Assembly: GCA_024760905.1 (NCBI GenBank)
Contig: CM045733.1
Span: forward strand, 67,907,501 to 67,971,500
Direction: 5' to 3'
Length of the DNA: 64,000 nt
Source: Plotosus lineatus
Taxonomy: Eukaryota; Chordata; Actinopteri; Siluriformes; Plotosidae
This document shows positions 12,837 through 25,139 of the stretch, in pieces; the first letter of the stretch is position 1; every line of letters starts with the position of its first letter. A model generated the notes under the pieces. It was not told the origin of the DNA. It was given only the letters and a program-made list of their open reading frames with translations, and did not search any database. The translations under genes and the position numbers were made by a program.

Positions 12837-13027
12837 ATATATAAATTGAATATAATCTCCTTCTATACATTCTTACTCTTCACGTTTTCTGGTATAGTTT
12901 AAATCTATAGCTTGAGATGGCGATAGGTCGTATAGTATGTCTTTGCTGGTTTTCTACTCCACAAATAGTGAAGGAGCTTCACGTGCATAATATTTCCCAG
13001 CCTCAGCAAGAGAGAGGAAGCGCTAAC

Positions 13028-13165
13028 CTGTGTTGTAGTGTTTGGTGCAGTAGCGTAAATCTTTCTCCTCCTTCAGGATAAACTGGGGTAACGTCAGTCC
13101 GTCAGCCACCTGCACAGCACCTTTTTCGTCCCACTCAAATATCAGATCATTCATAGTGTAACCAA
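13028..13165 (-). CDS. glra1: glra1 exon 6: loop B to loop C
   Basis: 138 bp. The acceptor CTCAG ends at 13166, and the first two bases (TT) complete a Phe codon with the T that ends exon 5. The donor is G|GTTAGC, leaving one base for the Gly finished in exon 7. It encodes [11 protein letters not shown] (the loop B region, with the Phe-Gly-Tyr used in agonist binding), then [19 protein letters not shown] and [14 protein letters not shown]. The Cys here pairs with the Cys at the start of exon 7 to cap loop C, and the Tyr and Thr of CTKHYNT line the glycine/strychnine pocket. [20 protein letters not shown] fits alpha-1 better than alpha-2 (VQVAEG) or alpha-4. The domain is outside the cell, facing the synaptic cleft. 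Confidence 0.97.
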
Positions 13166-13394
13166 CTGAGAAAGAGAAAGGTAAACAAGTAGTGAATTAA
13201 TCTCCTGAAGAGATGATCAAAAGACAACAAATACTGCCGAACATACTACACTGCAATTTGTAACACCATCTGGTTTTCCTGGGCACAAACCCATTGAAAC
13301 CGCTGCTTCCCTGAGGACAATAACTAAAATAAGAGTGAAAGAAGGCACAGGCAATAACCTGAGCTTGCAGCATCTCTCCACACACTCGACTTTA

Positions 13395-13625
<231 letters not shown>

Positions 13626-14063
13626 TTACATTCCAAATCCAATTTTAGCAGTTCCCTCCCTTATCTACCACTTTTAGAGGTCAGGACAAACAAACAAATG
13701 CATTACATGCAACCAGTAGAATCCTATATAATTATAAAGTGTTAGGCAGTCATTTCTATATAAGCAGCTTATTCCTCCTGAATCTAATTTAGGCTAGAAA
13801 TTAACTTCACACAGGGTCAGTGACGGCATCACTACCACAGAAAAACAGCTAGTCTCCAGTGTGCAATCAACGCGTGCACTCGCCCTGCTGCAATTTAGAG
13901 GGAGTCCATAGCCAAAAATGGTCTAATTTGAAGCGTTCATTTGACGGTATCAAGTTAAGGGATGGTGAAATTTTCGACCCTACACATTATCATCATATCA
14001 AAACCTACTTCAACCCGGTAAATTTATCAGGACCTTCCATGTTGGTACATAGGACTGCTTTAA

Positions 14064-14738
14064 CCTTCAAGCGACCGATTGGGGTCCTATATAACCCCGG
14101 GAATATATATTCGGGCGCCATTTTTCTAATTTTATTCAGAAAAACGTTTTCTACCAAGAACTTGTCAATCTATTTGTCCTGCATTTATTGATAGAATTTT
14201 GTAAGGATCGACCAATCCGTGTGGCGAGTATAATCCAAACTTGTGCGGGTCACTGATGACCCCAGGAAGATCTATGAGATTTTTGACATTATAGCTTCAG
14301 ATGGTATTGATGGTACTTCATTTTGATAGTTACATTTTTCAGATAGTTCAGCCATATAATAATTTCTTTTGCCAGATGTAAATTATCCTACCACATTATA
14401 ATACATATTTTATGCAAAGTAACTTTGCATTTTTTTCTTTGCATCAAAAACAAAAAACAAATCATAAAACATGCATATTATAAGATGTAACAGACAAGGG
14501 TTGTCTAAATAAATATAATATTGTTCTATCATTGTGTGTTTTTACTTTTTTTGTAAAAATATATCAAATTCCATGCCTTATTACATAAGATGATGGACAA
14601 GTATATTAGAGGGTGAAATAAATTTGAAGAACCCTAAAACAATCAATTATATAGAAATATTCCTATATAAACTCAATGGGGTCACAAATGGCCCCACTCG
14701 GTCATATTAGTCAGCAAAATAGCTTGGTCTCTTGAGGG
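14064..14738. mobile_element. piggyBac-like MITE flanked by TTAA
   Basis: TTAA at 14060-14063 and 14739-14742 flank inverted ends CCTTCAAGCGACC and, reverse-complemented, CCCTCAAGAGACC. GGGGTC/GACCCC motifs recur inside, near 14076, 14259 and 14678. 675 bp, AT-rich, no transposase frame. TTAA duplication plus a CCYTCAAG end points to piggyBac. Confidence 0.7.
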
Positions 14739-14829
14739 TTAAGTAAACATCTCATAATATACTAGTCTACTCGTGCTTACTCCTGTAAACACACAACTAT
14801 TCGTGTACTAGTTATGCAGGTATATCACG

Positions 14830-14973
14830 CAGTTATTATAAGCATTTATAGCATTGAATATATATTTATTGATATTATATACACATATACATGTACATGT
14901 ATGTCAGTCAGGGGGTAGGGTGGGGTTGATCCTACTTCGCGGAATTCGGTGGTCGCGGGGTGAGGGATCCCTG
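14830..14973 (-). mobile_element. M1 MITE, truncated copy 2
   Basis: Only the half from the ataagcatttatagc segment to the tgagggatccctg terminus remains, followed by ta and a (TA)n array. Confidence 0.8.
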
Positions 14974-14980
14974 TAAATAA

Positions 14981-14984
<4 letters not shown>

Positions 14985-15072
<88 letters not shown>
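14985..15072. repeat. (TA)n array
   Basis: Uninterrupted TA run between the M1 end and a LINE fragment, seeded by aaataaataaa at the MITE border. Confidence 0.95.
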
Positions 15073-15074
<2 letters not shown>

Positions 15075-15345
15075 AAAGGAAAAGTGTACAAGACGGTGTT
15101 GAGGCCAGTGATGATGTATGGTTTACAAACAGTGGTGCTGAGGAAAAGACAGGAGGCGGAGCTGGAGGTAGCAGAGATGAAAATGTTGAGGTTCTCTTTG
15201 GGAGTAACGAGGATGGACAGGATTAGGAATGAGTACATCAGAGGGACAGCACATGTGAGATGTTTTGGAGACAAAGTCAGAGAGGCTAGATTGAGATGGT
15301 TTGGACATGTACAGAGGAGGGATAGTGAGTATATTGGTCGTAGGC
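15073..15345 (+). pseudogene. LINE ORF2 C-terminal fragment (RTE-like), copy 1
   Basis: Translates without stops as a reverse-transcriptase C-terminal piece: [20 protein letters not shown], then [32 protein letters not shown] and LRWFGHVQRRDSEYIGR. The [13 protein letters not shown] and RWFGHVQRR blocks are typical of RTE-related non-LTR retrotransposons. It is truncated on both sides. The same family is at 18160-18630, 35198-35263 and 62120-62357. Confidence 0.8.
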
Positions 15346-16560
15346 TGCATACATATGTTGATGATATTTTTGAAATAATAATGAAAAAATAGCACGACAG
15401 CCATTCAATGTCTCAGATGATTAGATTTTTTGATTCCATGAAACATGGACCGTTATTCAATGATGTATGAAGTGTATGTTATTCTCTATAAATAGCCATA
15501 TAAATAGAGCTATTATAAAGCTATCTTTCCTGTTTTTAGTTCACATGTACACCATATGGAACGATCTGCTTGGCAGCTTGTGATTACAGTTGACGCTACA
15601 GGTTTCCTGTCCTCAAAAACTGGGGACAGCCTCTTCTCATTTCATCTCAGCTCATCTCTTCTGCCTCAGTGATTGTATTTTTACACCACTAGTTCTTTTT
15701 TTTCCCATAACATATGGAACAGTGTGAAGTCCATTAGCTCTGAATTGTTTTTATTTGTTTATGCTTTTTTTTTTTTTTTTTTTTTTGTAGCTATCAGTGA
15801 GCAAATTGTTTGCAGCTTCCACTTTTGTAACTGCCAGCAAACATTTTTTCCCTTTGCTATGTCACACTTCATTCACTGCTAATCCTGTTCGATTGGTCGG
15901 GGGAATATTTACCTCTGAAGTTTTCAAAGCTGTCAATCATGTGTAGAAATGTAACCAATCAAAACGCCTCCTGCCTCCTGCATTAGTGTTACCACAATGT
16001 CACACTGTCACACTTACACACACAGACTGATCCAGACATACGCATTTGTTAACTGTAACTTCTGTAACGTGTTCTTAGGTGTGCGTAGGGAATGTGCAAT
16101 ACTGATGAAAGGTATCCTGAAAGGCTGCGGGGAGCATGTTTTATCCTTTTTTCCGAGGCTGAAAGCCCAGTTGGATAAGTGTCTACGATAGATTAAAGTG
16201 TGCAGCAAGCCTCACACGCAGCTGAATGTGAACAACATGAACAAACATAAGGCTGTTTGCTTGGAGCTACACAGAAAAGAAAGAAAAAAGATATGTATAT
16301 ATAAAATATGCTTTAGGCTTTAGTTGTTCACTGTCGTCACCAGACCTGGCATCATTTGCTTTTATATTCTTTATTTTTTTTTTTGTTATTAATTATACAT
16401 ATTTCTAATTTTCCTTTTATGAATGATCCGGAACTAATAAACTAACCAGCTGTGTCACTTCACTCTTACATTGTCTCCTTCTCCATTCATAATCCTGTCC
16501 TCAAGAAAAATAATTGAGGCCCTCTATAAAACTTTCTTTTATACATAAGAAACATTAGGC
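15346..16560. other. intronic stretch, nothing recognised
   Basis: Intron 4 sequence with T runs near 15768-15786. No repeat or exon that I can name. Confidence 0.45.
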
Positions 16561-16562
16561 GA

Positions 16563-16704
16563 GTGCACTGGTGGCCGCAGTAGAGCGCAGGATCGCTGAT
16601 CCTAAGGTTGGGGGTTCAAGCCCAACTCGCCATGGGTTGTCTCTGTCTCTGCAGTACAGTTAACTGGGTTATCAAAGGCCGGCCATGTCTCTCACTGTCT
16701 ATGG
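16563..16704 (+). mobile_element. SINE-A head, split by a hAT element
   Basis: gtggccgcagtagagcgcaggatcgctgatcc, gggggttcaagccc and gggttatcaaaggccggcc to ctcactgtctatgg, then a hAT terminus begins at 16705. No tail is seen on the far side. Confidence 0.7.
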
Positions 16705-17500
16705 CAGGGGTCGGGAACCTATGGCTCGCGAGCCAGATGTGGCTCTTTTATTGACTCTCATATTATTTAGCTCTCAGATAAATCAGGTCGCCTTTATTAA
16801 CAGAATAACTAATACATAATTTCATTGTCATTGAAATAAAAATACAGAAAAATTCGTCAAATAAAACAAAAACAGATTTAAAAAAATCTCACGCATTTAA
16901 ATCTATACATCTATTTTCAATGCTACTTGTCGCTGTGGCGTGCAGCGGAGAGCCAATCCTTTCTGTACTCTCGTGTGTGGGCGGGTCCGATACCTTGAAA
17001 CTCTAATTTTATTGGGTTATGTGCAACAGCCTGCGCGAGTCGTTTTTGGGTTAAGAGGTAAATTTCCCTCATGTTTGATCCTCTCGTTTGCACGAAGCCA
17101 AGCAGAGCTGGCAAGCAAAACACAAATGGACAGACATAGAAAAACTTCAACCTGCAGACCAGCTGATTGCCAAAACATGGAACGCGCTTCCTGTCACATA
17201 CCAAACACTGCAGCGTGTGAGTCGTGCCGTATTGACCATGTTTATCTCCACATGGGCACACGAACAGTCCTTCTCACACGTGAAAAACATCAAGACCAAC
17301 CTGCGGTCATGTTTAATAGATGGAAACTTAAATGCCTGCATGAAGCTGAAACTCACCACGTATCAACCAGACTACAAAGCCATCAGCAAAACCATGCAGC
17401 ATCACAAGTAGCATTAATAATAAAATGTACTTTTCTTATTAAAAATAACTTCGTTATAATGATGTTGTTTAAAATAAATTCAGAGTCTTATTTACCCTAA
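16705..17500 (+). mobile_element. hAT transposon remnant with transposase C-terminus
   Basis: The left end CAGGGGTCGGGAACCTATGG followed by gctcgcgagccagatgtggctc is a typical hAT terminus. The right end is not visible; sequence runs into a (TA)n array at 17539. It carries the reading frame at 17088-17411. Internal deletion has removed the rest of the transposase. Confidence 0.7.
17088..17411 (+). pseudogene. hAT transposase C-terminal (dimerisation) segment
   Basis: A 107-residue stop-free frame ending in a natural stop. The segment VLTMFISTWAHEQSFSHVKN, then IKTNLRSCLIDGNLNACMKL and a TTYQPDYKAI tail, matches the pattern of hAT-family transposase C-termini: small residue, Thr, E-SFS, N-IK-K/N-R, L-D-L. 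This half of the domain mediates dimerisation in known hAT enzymes. The zinc-finger BED and DDE regions are absent, so it is not a functional transposase. Upstream sequence from 16705 holds no continuation in any frame. Confidence 0.75.
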
Positions 17501-17533
17501 AATTGTTGGTCTTCTTTTTCCATTTAGTTATAT

Positions 17534-17538
<5 letters not shown>

Positions 17539-17617
<79 letters not shown>
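17539..17617. repeat. (TA)n array
   Basis: Uninterrupted TA run between the hAT remnant and a SINE-B. Confidence 0.95.
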
Positions 17618-17620
<3 letters not shown>

Positions 17621-17682
17621 GAAGATATGAAAAGCAAACAAATTTGAGATTTTTATAGTTTATTTTTATGTATATTAAACAT

Positions 17683-18032
17683 GGGGCGGCACGGTGGCAC
17701 AGTGGTTAGTACGTTCGCCTCACTCACAGCAAGGGCGGTCCCTGGGTGAATTTCCGGGCAATTGGGCATTTTTTGGTGGAGCTTGGATATTCTCCCTGTG
17801 CTCGCCTGGGTTTCCTCTGAGTATTTTGATTTTGTATCATTGTCCAAAAATATCAGCACGCTCGGCTGTTTGCTGTTCCAAATCGCCACTAGGTGTTAGA
17901 GTGAACATGAATAAATGCGTGTGTGTAGGCCCTGCAAAGGCCTGGCAAACTGTTCACCCAGAGGCGGCCGAGATGGGCACAGCTTGCCCAAGACCCAAAT
18001 TAGGATTAAATGGCTTAGAAAATGAATGAATA
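17683..18032 (+). mobile_element. SINE-B, full length
   Basis: Head ggggcggcacggtggcacagtggttag, then a degenerate body with gggtttcctctgag, ccaaatcgccactaggtgttagag, and the tail ggcctggcaaactgttcac to aaattaggattaaatggc, ending gaatgaata. Confidence 0.8.
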
Positions 18033-18159
18033 TTAATTTTATGTGTGTGTGTGTGTGTGTGTTTGTCAGACTCTAAGGTTGCCAGTCAAGTAATAACTGC
18101 ACTTCAAATGAGTATCATTTCGAAGTCATTTAAAGTTTTAGTATATACCAGACAAAAGC

Positions 18160-18630
18160 AGAAGAAAAGAAAGTATACAAGACGGTGATGAGGCCAGCGA
18201 TGTTGTATGGTTTAGAAACAGTGGCCCTGGGGAAAACACAGGAGGCTGAGTTGGAGGTAGCAGAGATGAAAATGTTGAGGTTCTCTTTGGGAGTAACGAG
18301 GATGGATATGATCAGGAATGAGTCCATCAGAGGGACAGCACATGGTAGAGGTTTTGGAGATAAAGTCAGAGAGGCTAGACTGAAATGGTTTGGACATGTA
18401 CAGAGGAGGGATAGTGAATGTATTGGCAGTAGGATGCTGAGGTTGGAACTACCAGGCATAAGGTCTAGAGGAAGACCAAAGAAGAGATGTATGGATGTGG
18501 TGAAGGAGGACATGAAGGTAGTTGGAGTAAGAGTAGAAGATACAGAGGATAGGGTGAGATGGAGGCGGATGGTTTGCTGTGGCGACCCCTGAAGGGAACA
18601 GCCAAAAGGAAAAGAAGAAGAAGATTTATT
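18160..18630 (+). pseudogene. LINE ORF2 3' end (RTE-like), copy 2
   Basis: Longest copy of this LINE family. One frame reads [80 protein letters not shown] and DRVRWRRMVCCGDP then a stop. The 3' end reads gctgtggcgacccctgaaggg and a purine tail of gaaaaagaagaag type. 5' truncation is usual for LINE insertions. Its 3' end matches the tail of SINE-A subtype RTE. Confidence 0.85.
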
Positions 18631-18639
18631 TCTAACAGC

Positions 18640-19720
18640 ATTTTGATGAATTTCTCTGATTTTAAAGTCACTCAGGTTAATATCTATACACTCAGTGAAC
18701 CAATCCCATCATGCAGTTCCTCTACAGAGAACTTATGCACAGATCTGGGCCTTTAGTTGGGTTTCCTTTCAAACAATAGACCCTTCGTTCTGTTGATGTT
18801 GGTTAAGTTTTCCCCCCACTGTACATTGGATATTTAACTGAAAGCACTCACACTACAATACTCATGCAGCTTTTATCTGAATTCTCAGAAAACCAATGAT
18901 AAGCCCCAGCTATGCGCCAATTACTCAATCACTGTCTAAAGCATGTCGTGTCTGCCTCAGATGTCCTGCACTGACAGCTCAATATCATGAGAGACCAATG
19001 AACAATACCAACTTTGAACCTCATGCTTGAATGAACGATTTATATACTGATTCAAAATCTGACTCAAGCCCTGCAGCCCAAAAGCTTATCTAGTTTTCTG
19101 CATCTGGCAGGGAAAGAAAGTCATGGGATCTGATTTATTCCCAGTCATCACCAAAAAAAAAAAAAAAGCAGTAGTAGCCTAAGTAGTAATCAATGCAACC
19201 ATAGCACCAACGGTGAGCTTTTCGACATTAGCTGCTGCAGAACACTCAATGCCACAGTAGAAGGACATTACAGACAAGTATACGGCCTGACCTCACAGCC
19301 ATGGCTGACTGCCATGTGACAAGTTCTCACTAATACAATAGATCCTTAGCAGGACAGCAACATCTTGTCAGTTCTCGATATTTGTGGAAACATAACCATA
19401 TACAGTAGAGAATGTTTGGGTGAAACCTGATAGTATTGCATTATATGTCTCATATGCTGGTAATATATTACCAAAATTGCTGTTAGCATTATATAGCAAA
19501 TGCAGTGCATAATTCATTATGTAAAAGAAATGAATGAAATGGAAGTGAGCTTGGCAACATCATCGTCCTAGAAGTGAAACACCTTGACCAGGATATGGGG
19601 TGGTGATCTGGCTGGGTTTGCAACTAGCTACGACTGTTTGCAGTCACTGATGAATGTTTTGTATTGGTTCATATTCTTATTTTCACATCCTCTAAACATT
19701 TTCGTGGCTCACCGTACATT
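18640..19720. other. intronic stretch, nothing recognised
   Basis: Intron 4, AT-rich, no named repeat and no splice-consistent exon. Confidence 0.45.
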
Positions 19721-19724
19721 TATC

Positions 19725-20346
19725 ATTCATTTTCTGTAACCGCGCAATCCTAATTAGGGTCGCGAGGAGGCTGGTGCCCATCCCAGCCGACTCCAGACAA
19801 GGGCAGAGTTCACCCCGGACAGCTCGCCAGGCGGAAACATGTTGATGGCTTTGCAGCTACTATTGTCGAAAGTCAGCAATGGTGCTTTTAAAGCAGGCGT
19901 CCCCAACCCTCGGTCCGTGGACCGGTACTGGTCCCCAAACAAAATCTTTAGTGATGCAAATTATAATTTTTATATTAGAGTTTTCGGGTCTTATTTTGAA
20001 AAATGACTGTTTTTGACATTGCCACAGAAGCACTGAAAGCGCTTCTTCCGTTTCCAACCACATATCTTTGTGAGGCGGGGTTTTCTGCGGTGACAGTCAC
20101 CAAAACAAGACTACGAAGGAGACTCTAACCGGTCTGCGGAAACATTTTCATGCATAAAACTAGTCCCTGGTGCAACAAAGCTTGGAGACCAATGTTTTAC
20201 AGCCTCACAACATAGACGGTGAGAGACATGGCTGGCCTTTGATAACCCAGTTAGCTGCACTGAGGGGACAGTGACAACCTGTTGAGAGTGGGACTTGAAC
20301 CGCCAACCTTGGGATCAGTGAGCCAGCACCTTTACCACCAGGCCAC
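19725..20346 (-). mobile_element. SINE-A with L2-like tail, split by a hAT element
   Basis: Tail and body at 19725-19893 (cattttctgtaaccgcgcaa, gggtcgcgaggaggctggtg, gtcgaaagtcagcaatgg) and head side at 20195-20346 (acggtgagagacatggctgg, gggacttgaaccgccaacc, accaccaggccaccactgc). The halves join across the hAT insertion. Confidence 0.78.
19894..20194. mobile_element. hAT MITE with transposase-derived motif
   Basis: Ends CAGGCGTCCCCAACC and ttggagaccaatg. The 8-bp flanks TTTTAAAG and TTTTACAG differ by one base. Inside, the plus strand reads LCEAGFSAVTVTKTRLRR, a short relic of the hAT C-terminal domain. It is non-autonomous, 301 bp. Confidence 0.78.
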
Positions 20347-20349
20347 CAC

Positions 20350-20734
20350 TGCACTCATGGCTCATTGTCTTGCCAATATTAGACCCAAACAAAGTCATTA
20401 CCTCGTCAGGGTGATATATTTTCACCTGTGTTGGCTTGTTTGTTAGTTAATGTGTATGTGTTTCTTGATTTGTGTGTGTGTGTGTTTAATTTTTACATAG
20501 TTTGATGATTTTTTTTTTCTAATTTCATAGAACTTTTAGGCAGTAGGCAAACTATTTATTTCTGGATCTGATCCACGTGCCCATATTGATAAAACTTAAA
20601 TTATCTAAATAAAAAAACCTCCATGGGTCCAAACTTGCAATCTCTGGGTTAATAGCCACCACTTGGGAGCACGGAAGCCCATCATCATCATCATCATCAT
20701 CATTCATATACTGTACTGTATCTGTATGTATGTG

Positions 20735-20808
<74 letters not shown>

Positions 20809-21380
20809 TTATTCAGACATTGTGTGTGGGTAACAGCAGCTGAGTAGCCAGTATATTTTAGACTATGCATGGGGACAGTCTGAACCACAGTCTTGAATAA
20901 TTATCCCAAAACAAAGAGCTGGGTATTATCAGGAATACCAGCTACGAACAGCACATTCAGCAGTAAACACTGCATGGGATAAAGCATGAATACAAATTCT
21001 ATAACACTTCACTTCATATGATACAGAAACTCTCATAATTAATTAATTAGTATGCCTTGGAGAATGCAGCTTTAATCAGAAACAAAATGCCTAGCAAACA
21101 GTGCCCTTAAAACTATAGCAAGGCCTAACTCAGTGAATGTATGCAGGACAAAATGTATTATTTTTATGGGTAGGTTTTTTTTTCATGATTTAGCACAATT
21201 TTAGAGATAAATTATTGTAGAAAATCAGTGACCCCCTTTCATCACTTTCTTTTCCGATGTAAAATAAGTTGAAAAGTTACTCATGATTTGTAAATATATT
21301 CACTTATTTGTAAATGTAAATAATGTGTTTTTATTATAATATTAAAATTAAACATTAAATGCAAATTAATCCATTATCAG
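20350..21380. other. intronic stretch with (ATC)n and (TA)n runs
   Basis: Contains (ATC)n at about 20681-20702 and a (TA)n array at 20739-20806. Nothing else recognised. Confidence 0.5.
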
Positions 21381-21387
21381 TCCCAGG

Positions 21388-21917
21388 ATGGCGTGCTAGC
21401 ATAGTGATTAGCATATCTGCCTCACAACAACAAGGTCTTGAGTTTAAGCCCTGTACTCTGCAAGAGTGTTTCTCTGTGGAGTTTGCATGTTCTCCTTCTA
21501 CAGTGGAGCCTCGGTACTCGAACTTAATCTGTTCCAGACGGCTGTTCAGATTCTAATTTGTTCGGATTCCCAATCCACTTTTCCCATTACAAATAGTTAA
21601 AATGGTCGTACTCCGTTCCATCGTCTTTTGAACAGAAGTTAACAGTCTCGTAACTCATACCATAGGTCCGCAAATTAAGTGAAAAAAATATTGAATACAA
21701 GACACTATGTTATGGTCTGTGTTGTGAGAGACTCTTTAACTGCAAATGTTTATGGTCTCTTACAAATGAGTTGCATTGAAATGCACGTTGGAGAGGGGCG
21801 TGGCTGCCACACGTGGGGTGGGGTGCTAAACAAATGCACTTGATTCCATTTAATCACGGGCTATAAAGACTAGCAGCGCTTTTCCCAGTCTCACTCTCTC
21901 TCTCGCTCTCTCTCTCG

Positions 21918-21953
<36 letters not shown>

Positions 21954-22144
21954 AACATTCTCTCTCTCCCTCTCTCAATGTTCTCTAGAGATCTCAGGAT
22001 GTTGCTTTCTTTTCTTGAAGAACATTTCTAACTTGGCTTGTTTCTGCCATCTTTTCAAACCCTTACGGAAGTGGCTAATGACCTCATACAAAGCTGTTCA
22101 CAGCGCTACTAGTGCTTTAGCTTAGCCTTAGTGCTTTAGCTTAG

Positions 22145-22175
<31 letters not shown>

Positions 22176-22775
22176 CCTCTTCAGCTTTGTTTAGATGGTT
22201 ATGCCCTATAAGCCAATCTGTGTGTTTTCTGTTTGGTACTCTAAATCGTATTTGTTGCTGGACGTGGTATATGGCATTAGTGATTAGATAGCTTTAGTGC
22301 TTTAGCGCTAGCTTTAGGTTTGTGTACATAGTACTGTATCGACAACTTCCGGACTTCCCCAGTACAGCTTTTAGGGTGACACATAGTATCAACAACTTCC
22401 GGACGTCCCCAGAACATACACAGTATCAACAACTTCCGGAAGTCGTGCACTTTTCCTTCCTCTCGGTCGACTTCCGGTTTTTATTCGGTTTCCTAGACAG
22501 AAGAACTCACAAATTTTTTATTCAGATTCCGATTTGTTTGGACTCAAGAGCGTTCGGATTCCGAGGCTCCACTGTACCTCTGTGGGCTTACGCTGGGAAA
22601 CTGTGGTTCCTCCCAAATTCCACAGATGTGCCTATTTGCTGACCGGTATGAATGGTTGAGAGTATGTTATCCCTATGATGGACAGGTGAGGTGTTCAGGG
22701 TTTACCCTGCATTTGTCCAGTGTTGGCTGAGATTGCTGTAATCGGTTTAAGCAATCCAGCAAATGAATGAATGAA
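21388..22775 (+). mobile_element. SINE-B split by a TA-flanked MITE
   Basis: Left part 21388-21500 (ggcgtgctagcatagtgattagc, ctgtggagtttgcatgttctcc) and right part 22575-22775 (acctctgtgggcttacgctgg, gaggtgttcagggtttaccctg, tgaatgaatgaatg). They join after removal of 21501-22574. Confidence 0.72.
21501..22574. mobile_element. Tigger/pogo-like MITE, family M2
   Basis: Perfect 14-bp inverted ends CAGTGGAGCCTCGG, flanked by TA on both sides. 1074 bp. Internal parts include a (CT)n/(CA)n microsatellite near 21892-21955, a (CATA)n run near 22149-22173 and short tandem repeats of caacttccgga near 22340-22440. No transposase frame. Confidence 0.82.
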
Positions 22776-22779
22776 TGAA

Positions 22780-23380
22780 TAAATTATTCATACCCCTTAT
22801 CTTGTTAAAGATCATAAGAAAGCTGCAGACAATCCCAGCTGACTTAAAAAGAAATGCGGGGTAAACCCTGAACAGCTCATCAGTCTACTGCAGCACCATG
22901 AATGTAAATATGAAATATAAGACGAAATATAAAAGATGAATGCAAATGTACATTTTTATTTAAATTTTAAATCTAAATGCAAATCTTCAATGTTAATCTA
23001 AGTATTATCTATCATGTTATCAAAATATGAATATTATATCAAGTATAAATCTTCTCATAACATGTTTTTCTTCAAATGGTAATACTTGCCACCCTTTGAG
23101 AGTCCACTGAAGAGAATGTGACGACGGAAGGGTTGCCAGTTTTAGACCATATCGTTCCTGACTAAGCAAGACCTGAGCACGTGTAAAAAGTGGATCCACG
23201 GATGGCATCGAGCAAAAGATGCTCATGGAGTCTTGCACTTTGACAAGAACAATCATTAAATCCTTCATTAATATCCATTGCTAAGAAATTACACAAGTAG
23301 AGCAGTACAAATATATGTCAAAAGTAGATTTACCTAAAATATTATTTCACTGCCTAAGCATTTTAATCACTAATTTACTG
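22780..23380. other. intronic stretch, mostly unrecognised
   Basis: A weak SINE-tail-like piece lies near 22800-22900. The rest is AT-rich with no clear feature. Confidence 0.4.
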
Positions 23381-23382
23381 AT

Positions 23383-23670
23383 TTGCTGAGTTGCTTCCTA
23401 CCATTAGAATTCCGGGAAAGCTAAAGCCTATCTCAGCCAACACTGGCTGAAGGCACGGTACACCCTGAACGGTTCACTAAACCATCGTGAGGCGACACAC
23501 AAAACCATTTGAAACAGCCAGTTAGCCTAATGCGCCTGTCCTTAGACTGTGAAAGGAAACTAGAGTTCTTGGAGGAATCACACACAAACACGGAAGAACG
23601 CGCACACAGAAACAGAGCCTAACCCAGGACTTTCTACTGTGAGGTGGATGTGGTACCCAGTACGTCACCA
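23383..23670 (-). mobile_element. SINE-B (minus), degenerate
   Basis: Shows cctatctcagccaacactggc, cacggtacaccctgaacgg, ttgaaacagccagttagcc, the hallmark cttagactgtgaaaggaaac block and a head near tgtgaggtggatgtgg. Confidence 0.65.
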
Positions 23671-24048
23671 CTATACTATATTTCATAAAAACTAATATCC
23701 CAGTTTGGCGGTAAGTAAAAAAGAATACTAGTTATAAATGAGTAATGGACAACAGCAAGGTCAGACACCCCAGTGCTCACTAGTGTTTCAAAATAATGCA
23801 TGTGATATAAGAACAACGTACAGAAGAACATAAATATGAAAGGGTTATCCATAGCAGGACAAAACCTGTAGCTTTAAAATTAATCACAAGCTGCTCATTC
23901 CTGTTGTTCTGGTGAGGTTTGGATAGATGTATCTTTGTAATGATAAATATAAATTTTCCACAATGACAACACAACATTAATATTCCAGAATTCATGTAAG
24001 TTCTTGAACAACTATCTCCCGTTTTAACCTGCCAAACATATATACATA

Positions 24049-24478
24049 CAGTGATCCCTCACTTTCCGCGGGTAATTGGGACCAAGATCCCCCCGCGACT
24101 GTCGAATTCCACCAAGTAGGATCACCCCTCCGAATGACATATACGTGCATGTATATGTGTATATAATATCAATAAATACATATTCAATGCTACAAATGCT
24201 TATAATCACAATTAAACATTCAAAAATAATGCATGAGATGTAAATAAAATATAAATACACAAACATCTACGTACATTTTTATGTGATGTGCACAGCTGAG
24301 TGTGTGCATGCGCATCTGTGTGCGCATATTTTTATGCAGAATTGGCCTTGTTTTGTGCATTTTCCTTTACTTTTCCCTTATTCTTTCTTAATTTCCTTAT
24401 TTTTTTAATTCAATGAATATTAAAAAACTGATGCATTGAAGCTGCATGAATTGAAACATGAAGTAGTAAGAGATCCAT
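24049..24478 (+). mobile_element. M1 MITE, copy 3
   Basis: Left end CAGTGATCCCTCACTTTCCG. The right end aagtagtaagagatcc is decayed and merges into a (TA)n run. Both halves of the family are represented. Confidence 0.82.
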
Positions 24479-24684
24479 ATATATATATATATATATATAT
24501 GTATATCGGAGCAGAACGTTGTCACATATAAAACCAAAAATAAGCAATTCATCATCACAAATTGCAAATAACAAATATATAAGTTCATACCCCTGAATTT
24601 TGAATATAGAGATAGATCTTAATAATAACAACAACAACAATAATAATAATAATAAGTACAAGAAGGAGAAAAATTAACTTCTCA

Positions 24685-24981
<297 letters not shown>

Positions 24982-25139
24982 TTAACCCTGCGAATGTAAA
25001 AATATAAACATGGATGTAGCATTGGCGTTTGGCTGATACATTTGTAGCACTGCAGTATTAGCCATACAGGTTGTTCAGTTTCAGAATTTTGCACTTTGTG
25101 TCTTAATAAAAATCATTGAAAATAAATAAATAATCAACA

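Noticed and set aside
20681..20702. Possible CRISPR-like or regulatory direct repeats
   Set aside because: Plain trinucleotide ATC microsatellite. There are no spacers, and the genome is eukaryotic.
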